Below the pieces are notes generated by a model. That model did not search any database. It saw nothing but the letters and a program-made list of their open reading frames with translations, and was not told the DNA's origin. Shown one piece after another: positions 34,945-43,547 of a DNA stretch of 64,000 nucleotides. The DNA is from Burkholderiales bacterium LSUCC0115 (lineage in GTDB: Bacteria > Pseudomonadota > Gammaproteobacteria > Burkholderiales > Burkholderiaceae_A), in NCBI GenBank assembly GCA_009646425.1, contig WJBW01000001.1, positions 368,146 through 432,145 of the forward strand. Direction: 5' to 3'. Position 1 is the first letter of the stretch; every line of letters begins with the position of its first letter. The position numbers and the translations under genes are program-made.

Positions 34945-36092
34945 GGCTGCTCCTGGTCGTTGGACTGTCCCAAGGTTTCAACAGAAGTATCCACGGCCAC
35001 TGGCTGACCTGACAACCACACCGGGCAGCCCACTGTCTTGGTCTGATGCCCAGGCAACTGCTGATCATTCACCAGCTGCAAATGCACAGCCTGAGGATCT
35101 TGAAGGGCCTGGCTGTATTTCTGGATGGGTGAGCAAGGCACGCCGGCATCCTGGAAGGCCTTGACCCAATCTGCTGCGTTGCGCTTTGCAAACTGCTCCT
35201 CTAACAGCCCTTTCAGTGCCGTCTGGTTCTGAGCCCGCAGGGTCGTGGTGGCAAAGCGATCATCCGCGCGCAAAGCGGGTAGACCCACCACCTCGCAGAC
35301 GCTGGCCCATAGCTTGTTGTTGCCTGCCGCGATCACAAAGTAGTCGTCAGCAGCGCGATAGGCCTGATAGGGCGCGTTGCGGGGATGGGCCGAGCCCAGG
35401 GCCTTGGGGTCTCGACCGGTGCCAAAGTACTCAGACGTCTGCAAGGCCGCAATCGCCAGACTGGTCGCAAACATGGGCACATCGATCTGACCACCAGGTC
35501 CACCGGCCCTGACCCTGGTCAGCATGGCGCTGATGGAAAAGGCTGCATAGAGGCCAGCGGTAAAGTCGGCGATCGGCACGCCACATTTCACCGGTGCGCC
35601 ATCGGGCTCGCCGGTGACGCTCATCACGCCAGAGGCCGCCTGAATCGTGACGTCAAAGCCACCCTCCTGACCACGTGGTCCGGTCTGGCCGAAGGCCGAG
35701 ATCGAGCAATAGATCAGGCTAGGCTTCTGCGCCAGCGCCCAATCTGGACCAATGCCCAGACGATTCATCACGCCAGGCCGGCTGTTCTCCAACACCACGT
35801 CCGCTTGCAGAATCAGAGCCTGGGCCCTGGCCAGATCTTTGGGGTCTTTTAGATTCAGCGACAGAGAACGCTTGCCCCGATTGAGAGAGGCGAAGTTCTC
35901 ACTCATGCCCTCTTTGACCGGCGGCCACTGACGCATGGCATCGCCCTCGGGTGGCTCAATCTTGACCACGTCAGCGCCATAGTCGGCCAACAGCATGCCC
36001 GCAAACGGACCAGCCGCAATCTGACAAAACTCGAGGACCCTCACACCCTGAAGGGGCTTGGCATTGGAATGAATTTGAGATGTTTGGACCAT
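34929..36092 (-). CDS. Class III (CaiB/BaiF) CoA-transferase
   Basis: A 387-residue CoA-transferase. The N-terminal FCQIAAGPFAGMLLADYGAD and VKIEPPEGDAMRQW, then ENFASLNRGKRSLSLNLK and FGQTGPRGQEGGFDVTIQA with the likely catalytic Asp, are family hallmarks. It moves CoA between acyl groups. The linked thiol dioxygenase suggests 3-sulfinopropionate as acceptor, comparable with the Act enzyme of Variovorax paradoxus. The ATG at 36092 was chosen because the longer frame would run into the divergent yggX gene. Confidence 0.82.
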   Translation of the reverse strand: MVQTSQIHSNAKPLQGVRVLEFCQIAAGPFAGMLLADYGADVVKIEPPEGDAMRQWPPVKEGMSENFASLNRGKRSLSLNLKDPKDLARAQALILQADVVLENSRPGVMNRLGIGPDWALAQKPSLIYCSISAFGQTGPRGQEGGFDVTIQAASGVMSVTGEPDGAPVKCGVPIADFTAGLYAAFSISAMLTRVRAGGPGGQIDVPMFATSLAIAALQTSEYFGTGRDPKALGSAHPRNAPYQAYRAADDYFVIAAGNNKLWASVCEVVGLPALRADDRFATTTLRAQNQTALKGLLEEQFAKRNAADWVKAFQDAGVPCSPIQKYSQALQDPQAVHLQLVNDQQLPGHQTKTVGCPVWLSGQPVAVDTSVETLGQSNDQEQPWRSL

Positions 36093-36107
36093 GGCATACT
36101 TTAATCC

Positions 36108-36383
36108 ATGGCACGCACCATTTTCTGCATCAAGCTTCAGCAAGAAGCCGAGGGTCTTGACTATGCGCCGGCACCCGGCGACCTGGGCAAGCGCATTTTT
36201 GAAAACGTCTCCAAGCAGGCCTGGGCCGACTGGCTCAAGCACCAGACCATGCTTGTCAACGAATACCGATTAAACCTATCGGATCAACGGGCCCGCAAAT
36301 ACCTGATGCAGCAGATGGAAGCTCATTTCTTTGGCGGTGGGGCCGAGACGGCCTCCGGCTTTGTGCCACCGCCCTCGGCTTAG
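36108..36383 (+). CDS. yggX: YggX, iron-trafficking/oxidative damage protection protein
   Basis: A 91-residue protein with the family start [18 protein letters not shown] (one conserved cysteine). [29 protein letters not shown] and the C-terminal [13 protein letters not shown] follow. YggX protects iron-sulfur clusters from oxidants in the cytoplasm. It is 15 bases from the divergent CoA-transferase start, so the two share a very short promoter region. Confidence 0.93.
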   Translation: MARTIFCIKLQQEAEGLDYAPAPGDLGKRIFENVSKQAWADWLKHQTMLVNEYRLNLSDQRARKYLMQQMEAHFFGGGAETASGFVPPPSA

Positions 36384-36473
36384 TTCACAACTCAGTCCAA
36401 AACAGTTCACGACTCAACCCACAGAGCCCAGCCTTACTCAGAACCAGGGATTGCCCCAAGGTAAACAACAACG

Positions 36474-36500
36474 AAAAAGCCGGGTTTAACCCGGCTTTTT
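36474..36500. terminator. Bidirectional terminator between yggX and phoU
   Basis: An 8-bp stem (AAGCCGGG / CCCGGCTT) with a five-base loop and A- and T-runs on the two sides. It ends the convergent yggX and phoU transcripts. Confidence 0.85.
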
Positions 36501-36517
36501 GCTGACCACTGCAAGGC

Positions 36518-37201
36518 TTAGTTGCTGGCCTCGGTCTTGGCGTGACGAACGTCGCTGCCACGAACCATAAAGACCACATGCTCAGCCATGTTCTTGGCGT
36601 GGTCACCAATGCGCTCCATGGCCTTAGCGTAGAACAGCATGTCGATGGAGCGCGAGATGGTACGGGCGTCCTCCAACACATAGGAAATCAGCAGGCGAAT
36701 ACAGTTGCGAAATTGATCGTCCACAATCTTGTCCTCGTGAATGATGCTATCGAGCGCATTCTCATCCTCGCGGGCATAGGCATCCAGTGCACGGTGAAGC
36801 ATGGAAGTGATGTGGGTTGACATGACCGTGAAGTCCATCCGAGGACCAGAGCTGGGGCCAGCCTCATAAAAACGAATGGCCATGCGAGCCATCTTCTCGG
36901 CCTCATCGCCAATGCGCTCCAGGTCACGAATCATCTTCATTGACGCGACCAAAAACCGAAGGTCAGAAGCTGCTGGCTGACGCTTGGCAATGATGTGGTT
37001 GATGAGATCGTCTGTCTCAAGCTCAAAGCCATTGACCCGGTGCTCCATCTCGAGCACTTCTTTGAGCTGGGCGGTGTTGGCTGAGGAGAATCCCACCAGA
37101 GCGAACTTGATCATCTCCTCGACCTGCCCACCCATCTTCAAGATTTTGGTGCGCACAGCCTCTAGTTCGGCATCGAACTGCTGGGTAATGTGATTCGTCA
37201 T
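36518..37201 (-). CDS. phoU: PhoU, phosphate-signalling protein
   Basis: A 227-residue protein of two related three-helix bundles. The family metal-site motifs are DLRFLVASMKMIRDLERIGDEAEKMA and DMLFYAKAMERIGDHAKNMAEHV. PhoU links the Pst transporter to PhoR and shuts off the Pho regulon when phosphate is plentiful. The pstSCAB operon is at 59.2-63.0 kb rather than next to it. The gene stands alone, with its promoter in the gap before rpiA. Confidence 0.93.
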   Translation of the reverse strand: MTNHITQQFDAELEAVRTKILKMGGQVEEMIKFALVGFSSANTAQLKEVLEMEHRVNGFELETDDLINHIIAKRQPAASDLRFLVASMKMIRDLERIGDEAEKMARMAIRFYEAGPSSGPRMDFTVMSTHITSMLHRALDAYAREDENALDSIIHEDKIVDDQFRNCIRLLISYVLEDARTISRSIDMLFYAKAMERIGDHAKNMAEHVVFMVRGSDVRHAKTEASN

Positions 37202-37303
37202 GAAGTCAGGTCCTCTGGTCCAAAAGCGGAAATTTCAAACGGCAAGGATACCCCCTAAACAATGGCTTTAAATGACATTTATGTTGCAAAACAGGGGGTG
37301 GCG

Positions 37304-37969
37304 CTAGCCTAGGCGCCTAACACCAGACTGACTGGCCACCAGCGCCAGACTGGCTTTCTGCCGGGCAAAGACACCATTGGTGACCACACCGGGCAGGGCA
37401 TTGAGCCGATCCTCCCAGGCCAGCGGGTCATCGATCCTAAGACCATGGACGTCGATGACCGGATGGCCGTTGTCTGTGATGACACCATCCCGAACCACCG
37501 GCCGGCCGCCCATGACCACCAAGGCGCGGCTGACGGGGCCAATGGCCATCTCAATCACCTCGATGGGAAGTGGAAAGGCGCCCAGCTGATCGACCAACTT
37601 GGACTCATCGACAATGCAAATAAAGCCAAGCGATGCACTGGCGACAATTTTTTCGCGTGTGAGCGCTGCCCCCCCGCCTTTGATCATGGCCAGGCCGGGC
37701 TCGATTTCGTCTGCGCCGTCCACGTAGACGCTGAGCGGCTCATCCAGCTGACCCAGCTCGACCACCGCAATGCCATGACGGGAGAGTCGCTCGGCACTTC
37801 GGTTGGAACTGGCGACTGCTGCTCGCACCCGCTTGCCGCTGGCTGCCAGTGCATCAATGAAACAATCCACCGTTGACCCCGTGCCTACGCCGAGTAACGC
37901 GTTGTCATCCAAGGCCTGGACTGCCGCCAGGGCCACCTCTTCTTTGAGCATCTGCTGAGTTTTTTCCAT
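37304..37969 (-). CDS. rpiA: Ribose-5-phosphate isomerase A
   Basis: A 221-residue enzyme with GVGTGSTVDCFIDAL, VYVDGADEIEP (catalytic Asp) and KGGGAALTREKIVA, the standard RpiA motifs. It interconverts ribose-5-phosphate and ribulose-5-phosphate in the pentose phosphate and Calvin pathways. The ATG at 37969 (MEKTQQ) gives the usual length; the upstream extension would overlap the divergent YkgJ-like gene. Confidence 0.93.
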   Translation of the reverse strand: MEKTQQMLKEEVALAAVQALDDNALLGVGTGSTVDCFIDALAASGKRVRAAVASSNRSAERLSRHGIAVVELGQLDEPLSVYVDGADEIEPGLAMIKGGGAALTREKIVASASLGFICIVDESKLVDQLGAFPLPIEVIEMAIGPVSRALVVMGGRPVVRDGVITDNGHPVIDVHGLRIDDPLAWEDRLNALPGVVTNGVFARQKASLALVASQSGVRRLG

Positions 37970-37992
37970 GGTGATCACTATACAATCCGCCC

Positions 37993-38388
37993 ATGTCAAA
38001 AAACAAAGTCGATTACGACTGCAGCAAATGCCCAGGCTACTGCTGTAGCTACCCCCGCATCGTAGTCACCGATCGCGACATCAAACGACTGGCCAAACAT
38101 TTCGGTCTCTCAGAGGAGAAGGCCAAGACACGGTTTACCCGCAGCTATGTCTTTAAGTCTGACAAGCCCAAGGAGACCATCAAAGAGCGCATCCTGAAGC
38201 ATAGAAAAGACCAAATCTATGCCACCATCTGCCAGTTTTTTGACCAGGATCTTCGCCGCTGCACCGTCTACGAGGCCAGACCGGATGTCTGCCGTCAGTT
38301 TCCAGACGGTAAGAAGTGCGGCTACTACACCTTCCTAAAGTTCGAGCGCAAACACCAGGGCGATCAGGACTTCATCCCCAGCGCCTGA
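37993..38388 (+). CDS. YkgJ-family cysteine-cluster protein
   Basis: A 131-residue protein with eight cysteines, arranged as CSKCPGYCCSYPR at the start, then TICQF, RRCTVYEARPDVCRQFP and KKCGYY. This is the YkgJ pattern, thought to bind zinc or an iron-sulfur cluster. Its function is unknown; family members are often annotated as putative Fe-S oxidoreductases. It starts 23 bases from the divergent rpiA gene. Confidence 0.8.
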   Translation: MSKNKVDYDCSKCPGYCCSYPRIVVTDRDIKRLAKHFGLSEEKAKTRFTRSYVFKSDKPKETIKERILKHRKDQIYATICQFFDQDLRRCTVYEARPDVCRQFPDGKKCGYYTFLKFERKHQGDQDFIPSA

Positions 38389-38416
38389 CGCTCTCTGGCG
38401 CGCTGAAGGGGAGAGC

Positions 38417-39349
38417 TCAGGGATACAGATTAGGAACGTACATCGACGCCGGCACCGGGTTGCGGATGTAATCTGGGTTGTGAACCCTGGCCGGCAAGAT
38501 CACCTCTGGGTGGGCGATCTCTTGGTACGGAATCTGAGCAAGCAGGTGTGAGATGCAGTTGAGTCGGGCCCGCTTTTTGTCGTTGCCCTCGACCACCCAC
38601 CATGGTGCCTCTGGAATGTGACTGCGCTCGAGCATGGTCTCCTTGACCTTGGTGTAGGCCTCCCAGCGCTTGCGTGACTCGAGGTCCATGGGCGAGAGCT
38701 TCCACTGCTTGAGCGGATCTTTGATCCGCATGGTGAAGCGAACGTGCTGCTCCTCGTCGGAAATCGAGAACCAGTACTTGATCAGAATGATGCCGGAGCG
38801 AACCAGCATCTTTTCGAACTCGGGCACCGTCCTGAAAAACTCTTCGTACTCGTCATCTGTACAAAAGCCCATGACCCGTTCCACCCCAGCCCGGTTGTAC
38901 CAGCTGCGGTCAAAGAGCACCATCTCGCCGCCAGCCGGCAGGTGGCTCACATATCTCTGGAAGTACCACTGGGTGCGCTCACGCTCACTGGGTGCGGGCA
39001 GTGCAGCGACTCGACAGACCCGTGGATTGAGCCGCTGTGTGATGCGTTTGATGGCACCACCCTTGCCGGCCGCATCTCGCCCTTCGAACAAGACCACCAC
39101 CTTGAGTTTGTTGTGGACCACCCAGTCCTGCAGCTTGACCAGTTCGCCCTGTAGGCGAAACAGCTCGCGAAAATAGAGCCGGCGATCCACGCTGCCATCG
39201 GCCGTTGGACCCTGCGGCGGGACATCCATGAGGAGCTGGTCCAGACGGTCATCGTCCAGTTCCATCTCCAGCTCTTCGTCGTAGCTGTCCAGCAGATCAG
39301 CGTCTGCGCGGGCCTGCATGGTCGTTCCAGCGCTGTCAGAGGGGGGCAT
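38417..39349 (-). CDS. ppk2: Polyphosphate kinase 2
   Basis: A 310-residue protein with the PPK2 core: VVVLFEGRDAAGKGGAIKR (Walker A), VLFDRSWYNRAGVERVMGF, and a lid segment RFTMRIKDPLKQWKLSPMD. It transfers phosphate from polyphosphate to nucleotides. A single PPK2 domain with an acidic N-terminal extension (about 60 residues) fits class I, which favours ADP or GDP. It ties in with the phoU and pst genes of this window. Confidence 0.9.
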   Translation of the reverse strand: MPPSDSAGTTMQARADADLLDSYDEELEMELDDDRLDQLLMDVPPQGPTADGSVDRRLYFRELFRLQGELVKLQDWVVHNKLKVVVLFEGRDAAGKGGAIKRITQRLNPRVCRVAALPAPSERERTQWYFQRYVSHLPAGGEMVLFDRSWYNRAGVERVMGFCTDDEYEEFFRTVPEFEKMLVRSGIILIKYWFSISDEEQHVRFTMRIKDPLKQWKLSPMDLESRKRWEAYTKVKETMLERSHIPEAPWWVVEGNDKKRARLNCISHLLAQIPYQEIAHPEVILPARVHNPDYIRNPVPASMYVPNLYP

Positions 39350-39443
39350 GGTCCAGCGGATCCGTATAAATGAAATATTAGTGTTCTAGACTAGACCCCA
39401 AATATGACAGATGTGTGACATCCACTCTCAAAAGGACTTTTGT

Positions 39444-40214
39444 ATGACCCAGTTCTGTGACTTAACCGGTAAATCTGGCCTGGTGCTCGGCGTGGCCAAC
39501 GACCACAGCATTGCAGCGGCCGTGACCAAAACCCTGCATCGACTCGGTGCCAAGGTGCAGGCCAGTTGCCTCAATGACAAGGCCAGACCCTTTGCCAGCC
39601 CGGTGACCGAGCCCTTAGGCATTCCACTGGTGAACTGCGACCTGACCAAGCCCGGTGAGCTGGAGTCCTTTGTTCAGCAGGCGGTTGACCGGTTTGGTCA
39701 GCTGGATTTTGTGATTCACTCCCTGGCCTGGGCACCACTGGCCGAGCTGCAAGGACGGGTCACAGATACCAGCCGTGAAGGCTTTGCCAGTGCCATGTCG
39801 ATCTCCTGCCACTCTTTTGCAGAGGTCGCCAAACTGGTGGCTCCCCACATGCCGGCCGGCGGCAGTCTGGTCACCATGACTTATCACGGTGCTGACGAGG
39901 TCGTACCCAACTACGGCCTCATGGGCCCGGTCAAGGCCGCACTGGAGTCCATGGTCCGATATGTGGCCAATGAACTGGGCGGCCAGAACATCCGAGTTCA
40001 TGCGGTTTCGCCGGGGCCGGTGCCCACAAGGGCTGCATCCGGTATCGCCTCATTCGACAAACTCATGCAAGATGCCGTCGATCGCAGCCCTCTCAAACGA
40101 CTGGTCACGATCGAGGAAATCGCCAACCTGACGGCCTTTCTCTGTGCCAATGAGTCGGCCGGCATGACTGGCCAAACCATTTATGTCGATGCCGGCTACA
40201 ACTTTATCGCCTAG
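39444..40214 (+). CDS. fabI: FabI-like enoyl-ACP reductase
   Basis: A 256-residue short-chain dehydrogenase of the FabI type: GVANDHSIAAA replaces the usual glycine-rich loop. The catalytic residues Tyr147, Tyr157 and Lys164 appear in TMTYHGADEVVPNYGLMGPVKAALES. It reduces the enoyl-ACP double bond with NAD(P)H in fatty acid synthesis. The ATG at 39444 follows AAAGGA. It leads a cluster with the MaoC-Pta fusion and ackA. It may be a second FabI dedicated to that cluster rather than the housekeeping copy, since residues such as GPVPTRAASGI are FabI-like but not exact. Confidence 0.82.
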   Translation: MTQFCDLTGKSGLVLGVANDHSIAAAVTKTLHRLGAKVQASCLNDKARPFASPVTEPLGIPLVNCDLTKPGELESFVQQAVDRFGQLDFVIHSLAWAPLAELQGRVTDTSREGFASAMSISCHSFAEVAKLVAPHMPAGGSLVTMTYHGADEVVPNYGLMGPVKAALESMVRYVANELGGQNIRVHAVSPGPVPTRAASGIASFDKLMQDAVDRSPLKRLVTIEEIANLTAFLCANESAGMTGQTIYVDAGYNFIA

Positions 40215-40222
40215 AACTGATC

Positions 40223-41626
40223 ATGAACCTAGAACCAGAAGTCCTCGAAAACCGCCTCTTTGATGAGATCAACATTGGTGACACGGCCGCTCTATCGCGG
40301 ACGCTCACCGAGCACGACATCCAGGCCTTTGCAGCCGTATCAGGTGACATGAACCCCGCCCACCTGGATGCAGAGTACGCAGCCAATACCCCGCTGCATG
40401 GCATCGTTGGTCATGGCATGTGGACCAGCTCTCTGATCTCTACTCTGCTGGGCACTCGGTTTCCAGGGCCTGGCACGATTTACCTGAACCAGACGCTGCA
40501 GTTCCTGCGACCGGTCCACATTGGCGACACGGTCACCGTCAGCCTGCAGGTGACGCAAAAAATCACTGAGAACAAGCATGTGATCATGGCCTGTCGGGTG
40601 ACCAATCAGAAGGGCACCGTGGTACTCGAGGGCCAGGCCACTGTGCTGGCCCCCATGTCCAAGGTGCGTCGGCCGCTGGCCAGCGTTCCGCGTGTTCAGC
40701 TCTTTGACCCCATCGCCAGAATGGCCGCTCTGCTCGGCCTGGGCAAAAACCTAGAGCCGATTCGCTGCGGGGTGGTCCACCCCTGCGATGCAGATTCTCT
40801 TCGGGGCGCCATCGAGGCGGCCCAGCAGAATCTGATCGTGCCGATTCTGATTGGACCAGAGTCAAAAATCCGTTCGACCGCTGAGACCGAGGGCATTGAC
40901 CTGACTGGCATTGAGATCCTGGCTGCCGCCCACAGCCACGAAGCCGCTCAGCTGGCCTCTCAGATGGCCGGCAACGGCGAGTTCGAAGGCCTGATGAAGG
41001 GCAGCCTTCATACGGATGAGCTCATGCACGAGGTCGTCATCAACAAGGCGCTTCGAACCAAGCATCGGTTGAGCCATGTGTTTCGATTTGATGTTCCCCT
41101 GTATGACCGACCGGTCTTCATCAGCGATGCCGCCCTGAACATCAAGCCAGACCTCATGGCCAAAGTCGACATCGTCCAAAACGCGATCAACCTCTGCCAC
41201 ATCCTGGGCAACGAGCGACCCGACGTGGCGATTCTGTCGGCCGTTGAGACAGTCAACCCCAACATTCCTTCAACCATCGATGCAGCCGCCCTGTGCAAGA
41301 TGGCCGACCGCGGACAGATCACAGGAGGACGCCTGGATGGTCCATTGGCCTTTGACAATGCGGTCTCCGCCAAGGCCGCCCAGATCAAGCACATCGAGTC
41401 GATGGTGGCTGGTCATGCCGATGTCTTCATCGTGCCGGACCTGGAGAGCGGCAACATGCTCAGCAAGCAGCTCGAATACCTGGCGGGCGCCAGCGGCAGC
41501 GGCGTGGTCATGGGGGCCCGCGTGCCCATCGCACTAACCAGTCGGGCAGATGGTCCTGACACCCGCATGGCCTCGGCTCTGCTGATGAAAATGATCGCCC
41601 ACCACTACCGCAGTCATCGCCCGTGA
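40223..41626 (+). CDS. MaoC-domain/phosphate acyltransferase fusion
   Basis: A 467-residue two-domain protein. The N-terminal 150 residues are a MaoC hot-dog fold (LTEHDIQAFAAVSGDMNPAHLDAEYA, GIVGHGMWTSSLIS). Residues 165-467 are a phosphate acetyl/butyryltransferase with AILSAVETVNPNIPST, DGPLAFDNAVS and DVFIVPDLESGNMLSKQLEYL. Together they would hydrate an enoyl-CoA and exchange CoA for phosphate. The start lies eight bases after fabI and the stop overlaps ackA, indicating a single functional unit. Confidence 0.85.
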   Translation: MNLEPEVLENRLFDEINIGDTAALSRTLTEHDIQAFAAVSGDMNPAHLDAEYAANTPLHGIVGHGMWTSSLISTLLGTRFPGPGTIYLNQTLQFLRPVHIGDTVTVSLQVTQKITENKHVIMACRVTNQKGTVVLEGQATVLAPMSKVRRPLASVPRVQLFDPIARMAALLGLGKNLEPIRCGVVHPCDADSLRGAIEAAQQNLIVPILIGPESKIRSTAETEGIDLTGIEILAAAHSHEAAQLASQMAGNGEFEGLMKGSLHTDELMHEVVINKALRTKHRLSHVFRFDVPLYDRPVFISDAALNIKPDLMAKVDIVQNAINLCHILGNERPDVAILSAVETVNPNIPSTIDAAALCKMADRGQITGGRLDGPLAFDNAVSAKAAQIKHIESMVAGHADVFIVPDLESGNMLSKQLEYLAGASGSGVVMGARVPIALTSRADGPDTRMASALLMKMIAHHYRSHRP

Positions 41627-42834
41627 ACCACAGCAAGGCAGCGGTTGCCGACGTTCTAGCCGTCAACATTGGCTCATCGAGCCTGAAGTTCGCGCTCTAT
41701 GGCGTGACCGCAGACCAGCACACCGAGTCCGCCCATGCATCCGGGCTGTTCGAGGGCTTAGAGCCCAATGGCCAGCCACGGCTGGTGCTGACATCCGGCA
41801 GCACCCAAACGGAGCAAGTGGTGGTGGTGAAAGCCGGTCAAACGGCAATCCAGGCGGCCCTGGTCCATCTCAAAGGCCTCATTCACCCACTGCTCAACGG
41901 ACGACAGTTGTTGGCCGTGGCCCACCGGATCGTTCACGGTGGCGGGGTCTACCAGCGACCCATCGTGCTCAACGACCAACACCTGGCACGTCTGGCCCAG
42001 TTCAATTCACTGGCCCCTTTGCACCAGCCTCACAACCTAGCCGGCGCACAGGCTTTCATGCAGGCCTTTGCAGAGACGCCGCAGGTGGCCTGCTTTGATA
42101 CCGCCTTTCACAGTAGCCAGGGAGAACTCGAAACCCACTTTGGACTGCCGTTGGCACTCTTTGACCAAGGCGTTCGTCGCTATGGCTTTCATGGCCTGTC
42201 CTATGAGTACGTGAGTGGACGACTGTCCCAAAGAACACAGGCGGCCACCAAGCGACTGCTGATGGCCCATCTGGGCAATGGCTCCAGCCTGTGTGCCGCG
42301 GTCGATGGCAAGAGCGTGGCGAGCACCATGGGGTTTTCGGCCCTCGATGGTCTGATCATGGGCACACGCTCGGGCGCCGTAGACCCAGGTGTTCTGCTGC
42401 ACCTTTTAGAGCAAGGCCAGACGCCTGCGCAGATCACCAAGCTGCTCTACAAGGAGTCTGGACTGCTGGGGCTCTCAGGCTTGTCTGCCGACATGCGGAC
42501 ATTGAAGGCCAGCAACGACCCTCGGTCACGTCTGGCCATTGCACTGTATGCCCACCGGATTCGACGAGAGTCGGGTGCCCTGACTGCGGTCATGCAAGGA
42601 CTGGACTGCATGGCCTTTACGGGCGGCATTGGCGAACACGATGCGGACCTGCGCGAGAGTGTCTGTGCAGGACTGGCCCACTTGGGACTAACGATCGATC
42701 TGGACGCCAATCGCCTAGCGAATGGATCCGAAATCATGGCGATTCACGGGAGCGACAGCGGTGTCGAAATCTGGGTGGTCCCGACCGATGAGGGGCGCGT
42801 TGCCGCAGAATCAGCCCTGAATCTTTTGTCTTGA
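41623..42834 (+). CDS. ackA: Acetate kinase
   Basis: A 403-residue acetate/propionate kinase with LAVNIGSSSLKFALY, AHRIVHGG, YGFHGLSYEYVS, HLGNGSSLCAA, GFSALDGLIMGTRSGAVDPG and FTGGIGEHDADLRE, the full set of family motifs. It makes ATP from acyl phosphate, completing the phosphotransacetylase step encoded just before it. The GTG start overlaps the previous stop (GTGA). Its stop lies two bases before the tRNA-His repeat, so the island inserted at the end of this operon without breaking it. Confidence 0.92.
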   Translation: MNHSKAAVADVLAVNIGSSSLKFALYGVTADQHTESAHASGLFEGLEPNGQPRLVLTSGSTQTEQVVVVKAGQTAIQAALVHLKGLIHPLLNGRQLLAVAHRIVHGGGVYQRPIVLNDQHLARLAQFNSLAPLHQPHNLAGAQAFMQAFAETPQVACFDTAFHSSQGELETHFGLPLALFDQGVRRYGFHGLSYEYVSGRLSQRTQAATKRLLMAHLGNGSSLCAAVDGKSVASTMGFSALDGLIMGTRSGAVDPGVLLHLLEQGQTPAQITKLLYKESGLLGLSGLSADMRTLKASNDPRSRLAIALYAHRIRRESGALTAVMQGLDCMAFTGGIGEHDADLRESVCAGLAHLGLTIDLDANRLANGSEIMAIHGSDSGVEIWVVPTDEGRVAAESALNLLS

Positions 42835-42835
42835 A

Positions 42836-42930
42836 GTGGTGGGGTGGCCGATGGGACTCGAACCCACGACGACCAGAATCACAATCTGGGACTCTACCAA
42901 CTGAGCTACGGCCACCACGCATTCTCGGAC
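42836..42930. repeat. Left 95-bp direct repeat (attachment site)
   Basis: Identical at every base to 58788-58882. It comprises all 76 bases of tRNA-His plus 4 bases past the 3' end and 15 bases of 5' flank. Outside the 95 bases the two copies diverge at once. Attachment cores in tRNA genes are usually shorter and cover only the 3' end. Confidence 0.92.
42840..42915 (-). tRNA. tRNA-His (GUG), left copy
   Basis: A complete cloverleaf on the minus strand: acceptor GTGGCCG pairing with CGGCCAC, D arm, anticodon loop ATTGTGATT with anticodon GTG, T arm GGTTCGAGTCCC, discriminator C and encoded CCA. Position -1 (42916) is G, as tRNA-His requires. The 5' flank beyond the repeat is island sequence, so its promoter is unknown and expression is uncertain. 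Confidence 0.9.
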
Positions 42931-43271
42931 AACAAAAATACTTTTATTTCAATAACTTAGCCGACTATTACGTTGGTGACGAAAACTTAACTGCTGCTCA
43001 AATTCTAGCCCTTTTTGCAAGAAATTGGCCCCTTTGTGGGATGAATGTGGGATTCGAAATCCTCACAGATATTCGAGTCCCGGCCCCTTCGACTCATAGG
43101 AACCAAGCGCTCTGTGCATCCCACACTTAGAACCTAGATGAGCGATTAGACTCAGTTGTGCGAACATCTCCCGGCCATTGCAGACCAACCCTCAACCCCC
43201 AACTAGACGATCGATACGCAGGGTATCCGAGGCTGAGTGGAGGTCGGAGTGGCTTACAAAGGAGTCAATGC
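42931..43271. other. Left island end, non-coding, with arm-site-like repeats
   Basis: A 341-base stretch without a credible gene. It is A+T-rich at the left. It contains TGTGGGAT at 43035-43042 and 43046-43053 (11-base step) and its inverse ATCCCACA at 43118-43125, the same set found beside the integrase at the right end. ATTCGAGTCCCGG near 43071 resembles a tRNA T-arm but no cloverleaf forms. The last 30 bases lead into the lipoprotein gene. Confidence 0.6.
43035..43053 (+). repeat. Paired TGTGGGAT, probable integrase arm sites (left)
   Basis: Two direct copies of TGTGGGAT spaced 11 bases apart; the 19-base unit differs at one position from 58702-58720. An inverted copy follows at 43118-43125. 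In the excised circle these sites would flank the attachment core on the side opposite the integrase-proximal set. Confidence 0.5.
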
Positions 43272-43442
43272 ATGAGAAATTTCCTCGCTGTATCAATACT
43301 AATTGGTTCAGTATCGTTTCTTACAGGCTGCGCTACGGCTATTGCTGTAACTGACGCAGCAGTTTCCACAACGATCTACGCAGGTAAAACAGTCATCAAC
43401 GTCATAGATGCAGTAACGCCAGATATCGTCAACAAGGACTAA
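43272..43442 (+). CDS. Small lipoprotein
   Basis: A 56-residue protein with a signal sequence and a lipobox LTGC, so the cysteine at 20 should be lipidated. The mature part is short and Ala/Val-rich and ends VINVIDAVTPDIVNKD, like the tiny lipoproteins of many proteobacteria with no known function. A strong AAAGGAG precedes the ATG at 43272. It lies alone at the island left end. Confidence 0.7.
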   Translation: MRNFLAVSILIGSVSFLTGCATAIAVTDAAVSTTIYAGKTVINVIDAVTPDIVNKD

Positions 43443-43547
43443 CTCAAACGATTCAGCATGGCCCCGTCTCTACTGAATGAGATGGCCAGCGACGGGCTAA
43501 GCTGTCTTTTCTATTCACCCCTATCGAACTGAGTGAGAAATACGGAA

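Noticed and set aside
37249..37299. ACCCCCT and AGGGGGT inverted repeat between phoU and rpiA
   Set aside because: The loop would be nearly 40 bases with no T-run, so neither a terminator nor an operator is supported.
43060..43100. ATTCGAGTCCCGG resembling a tRNA T-arm in the left island end
   Set aside because: No cloverleaf, anticodon stem or acceptor pairing can be built around it; possibly a remnant of an older insertion but not supportable.
42734..43130. Open frames over the left tRNA-His on both strands, with repeated peptide segments also seen at 58602-59115
   Set aside because: The shared peptides are translations of the duplicated tRNA, not a gene family.
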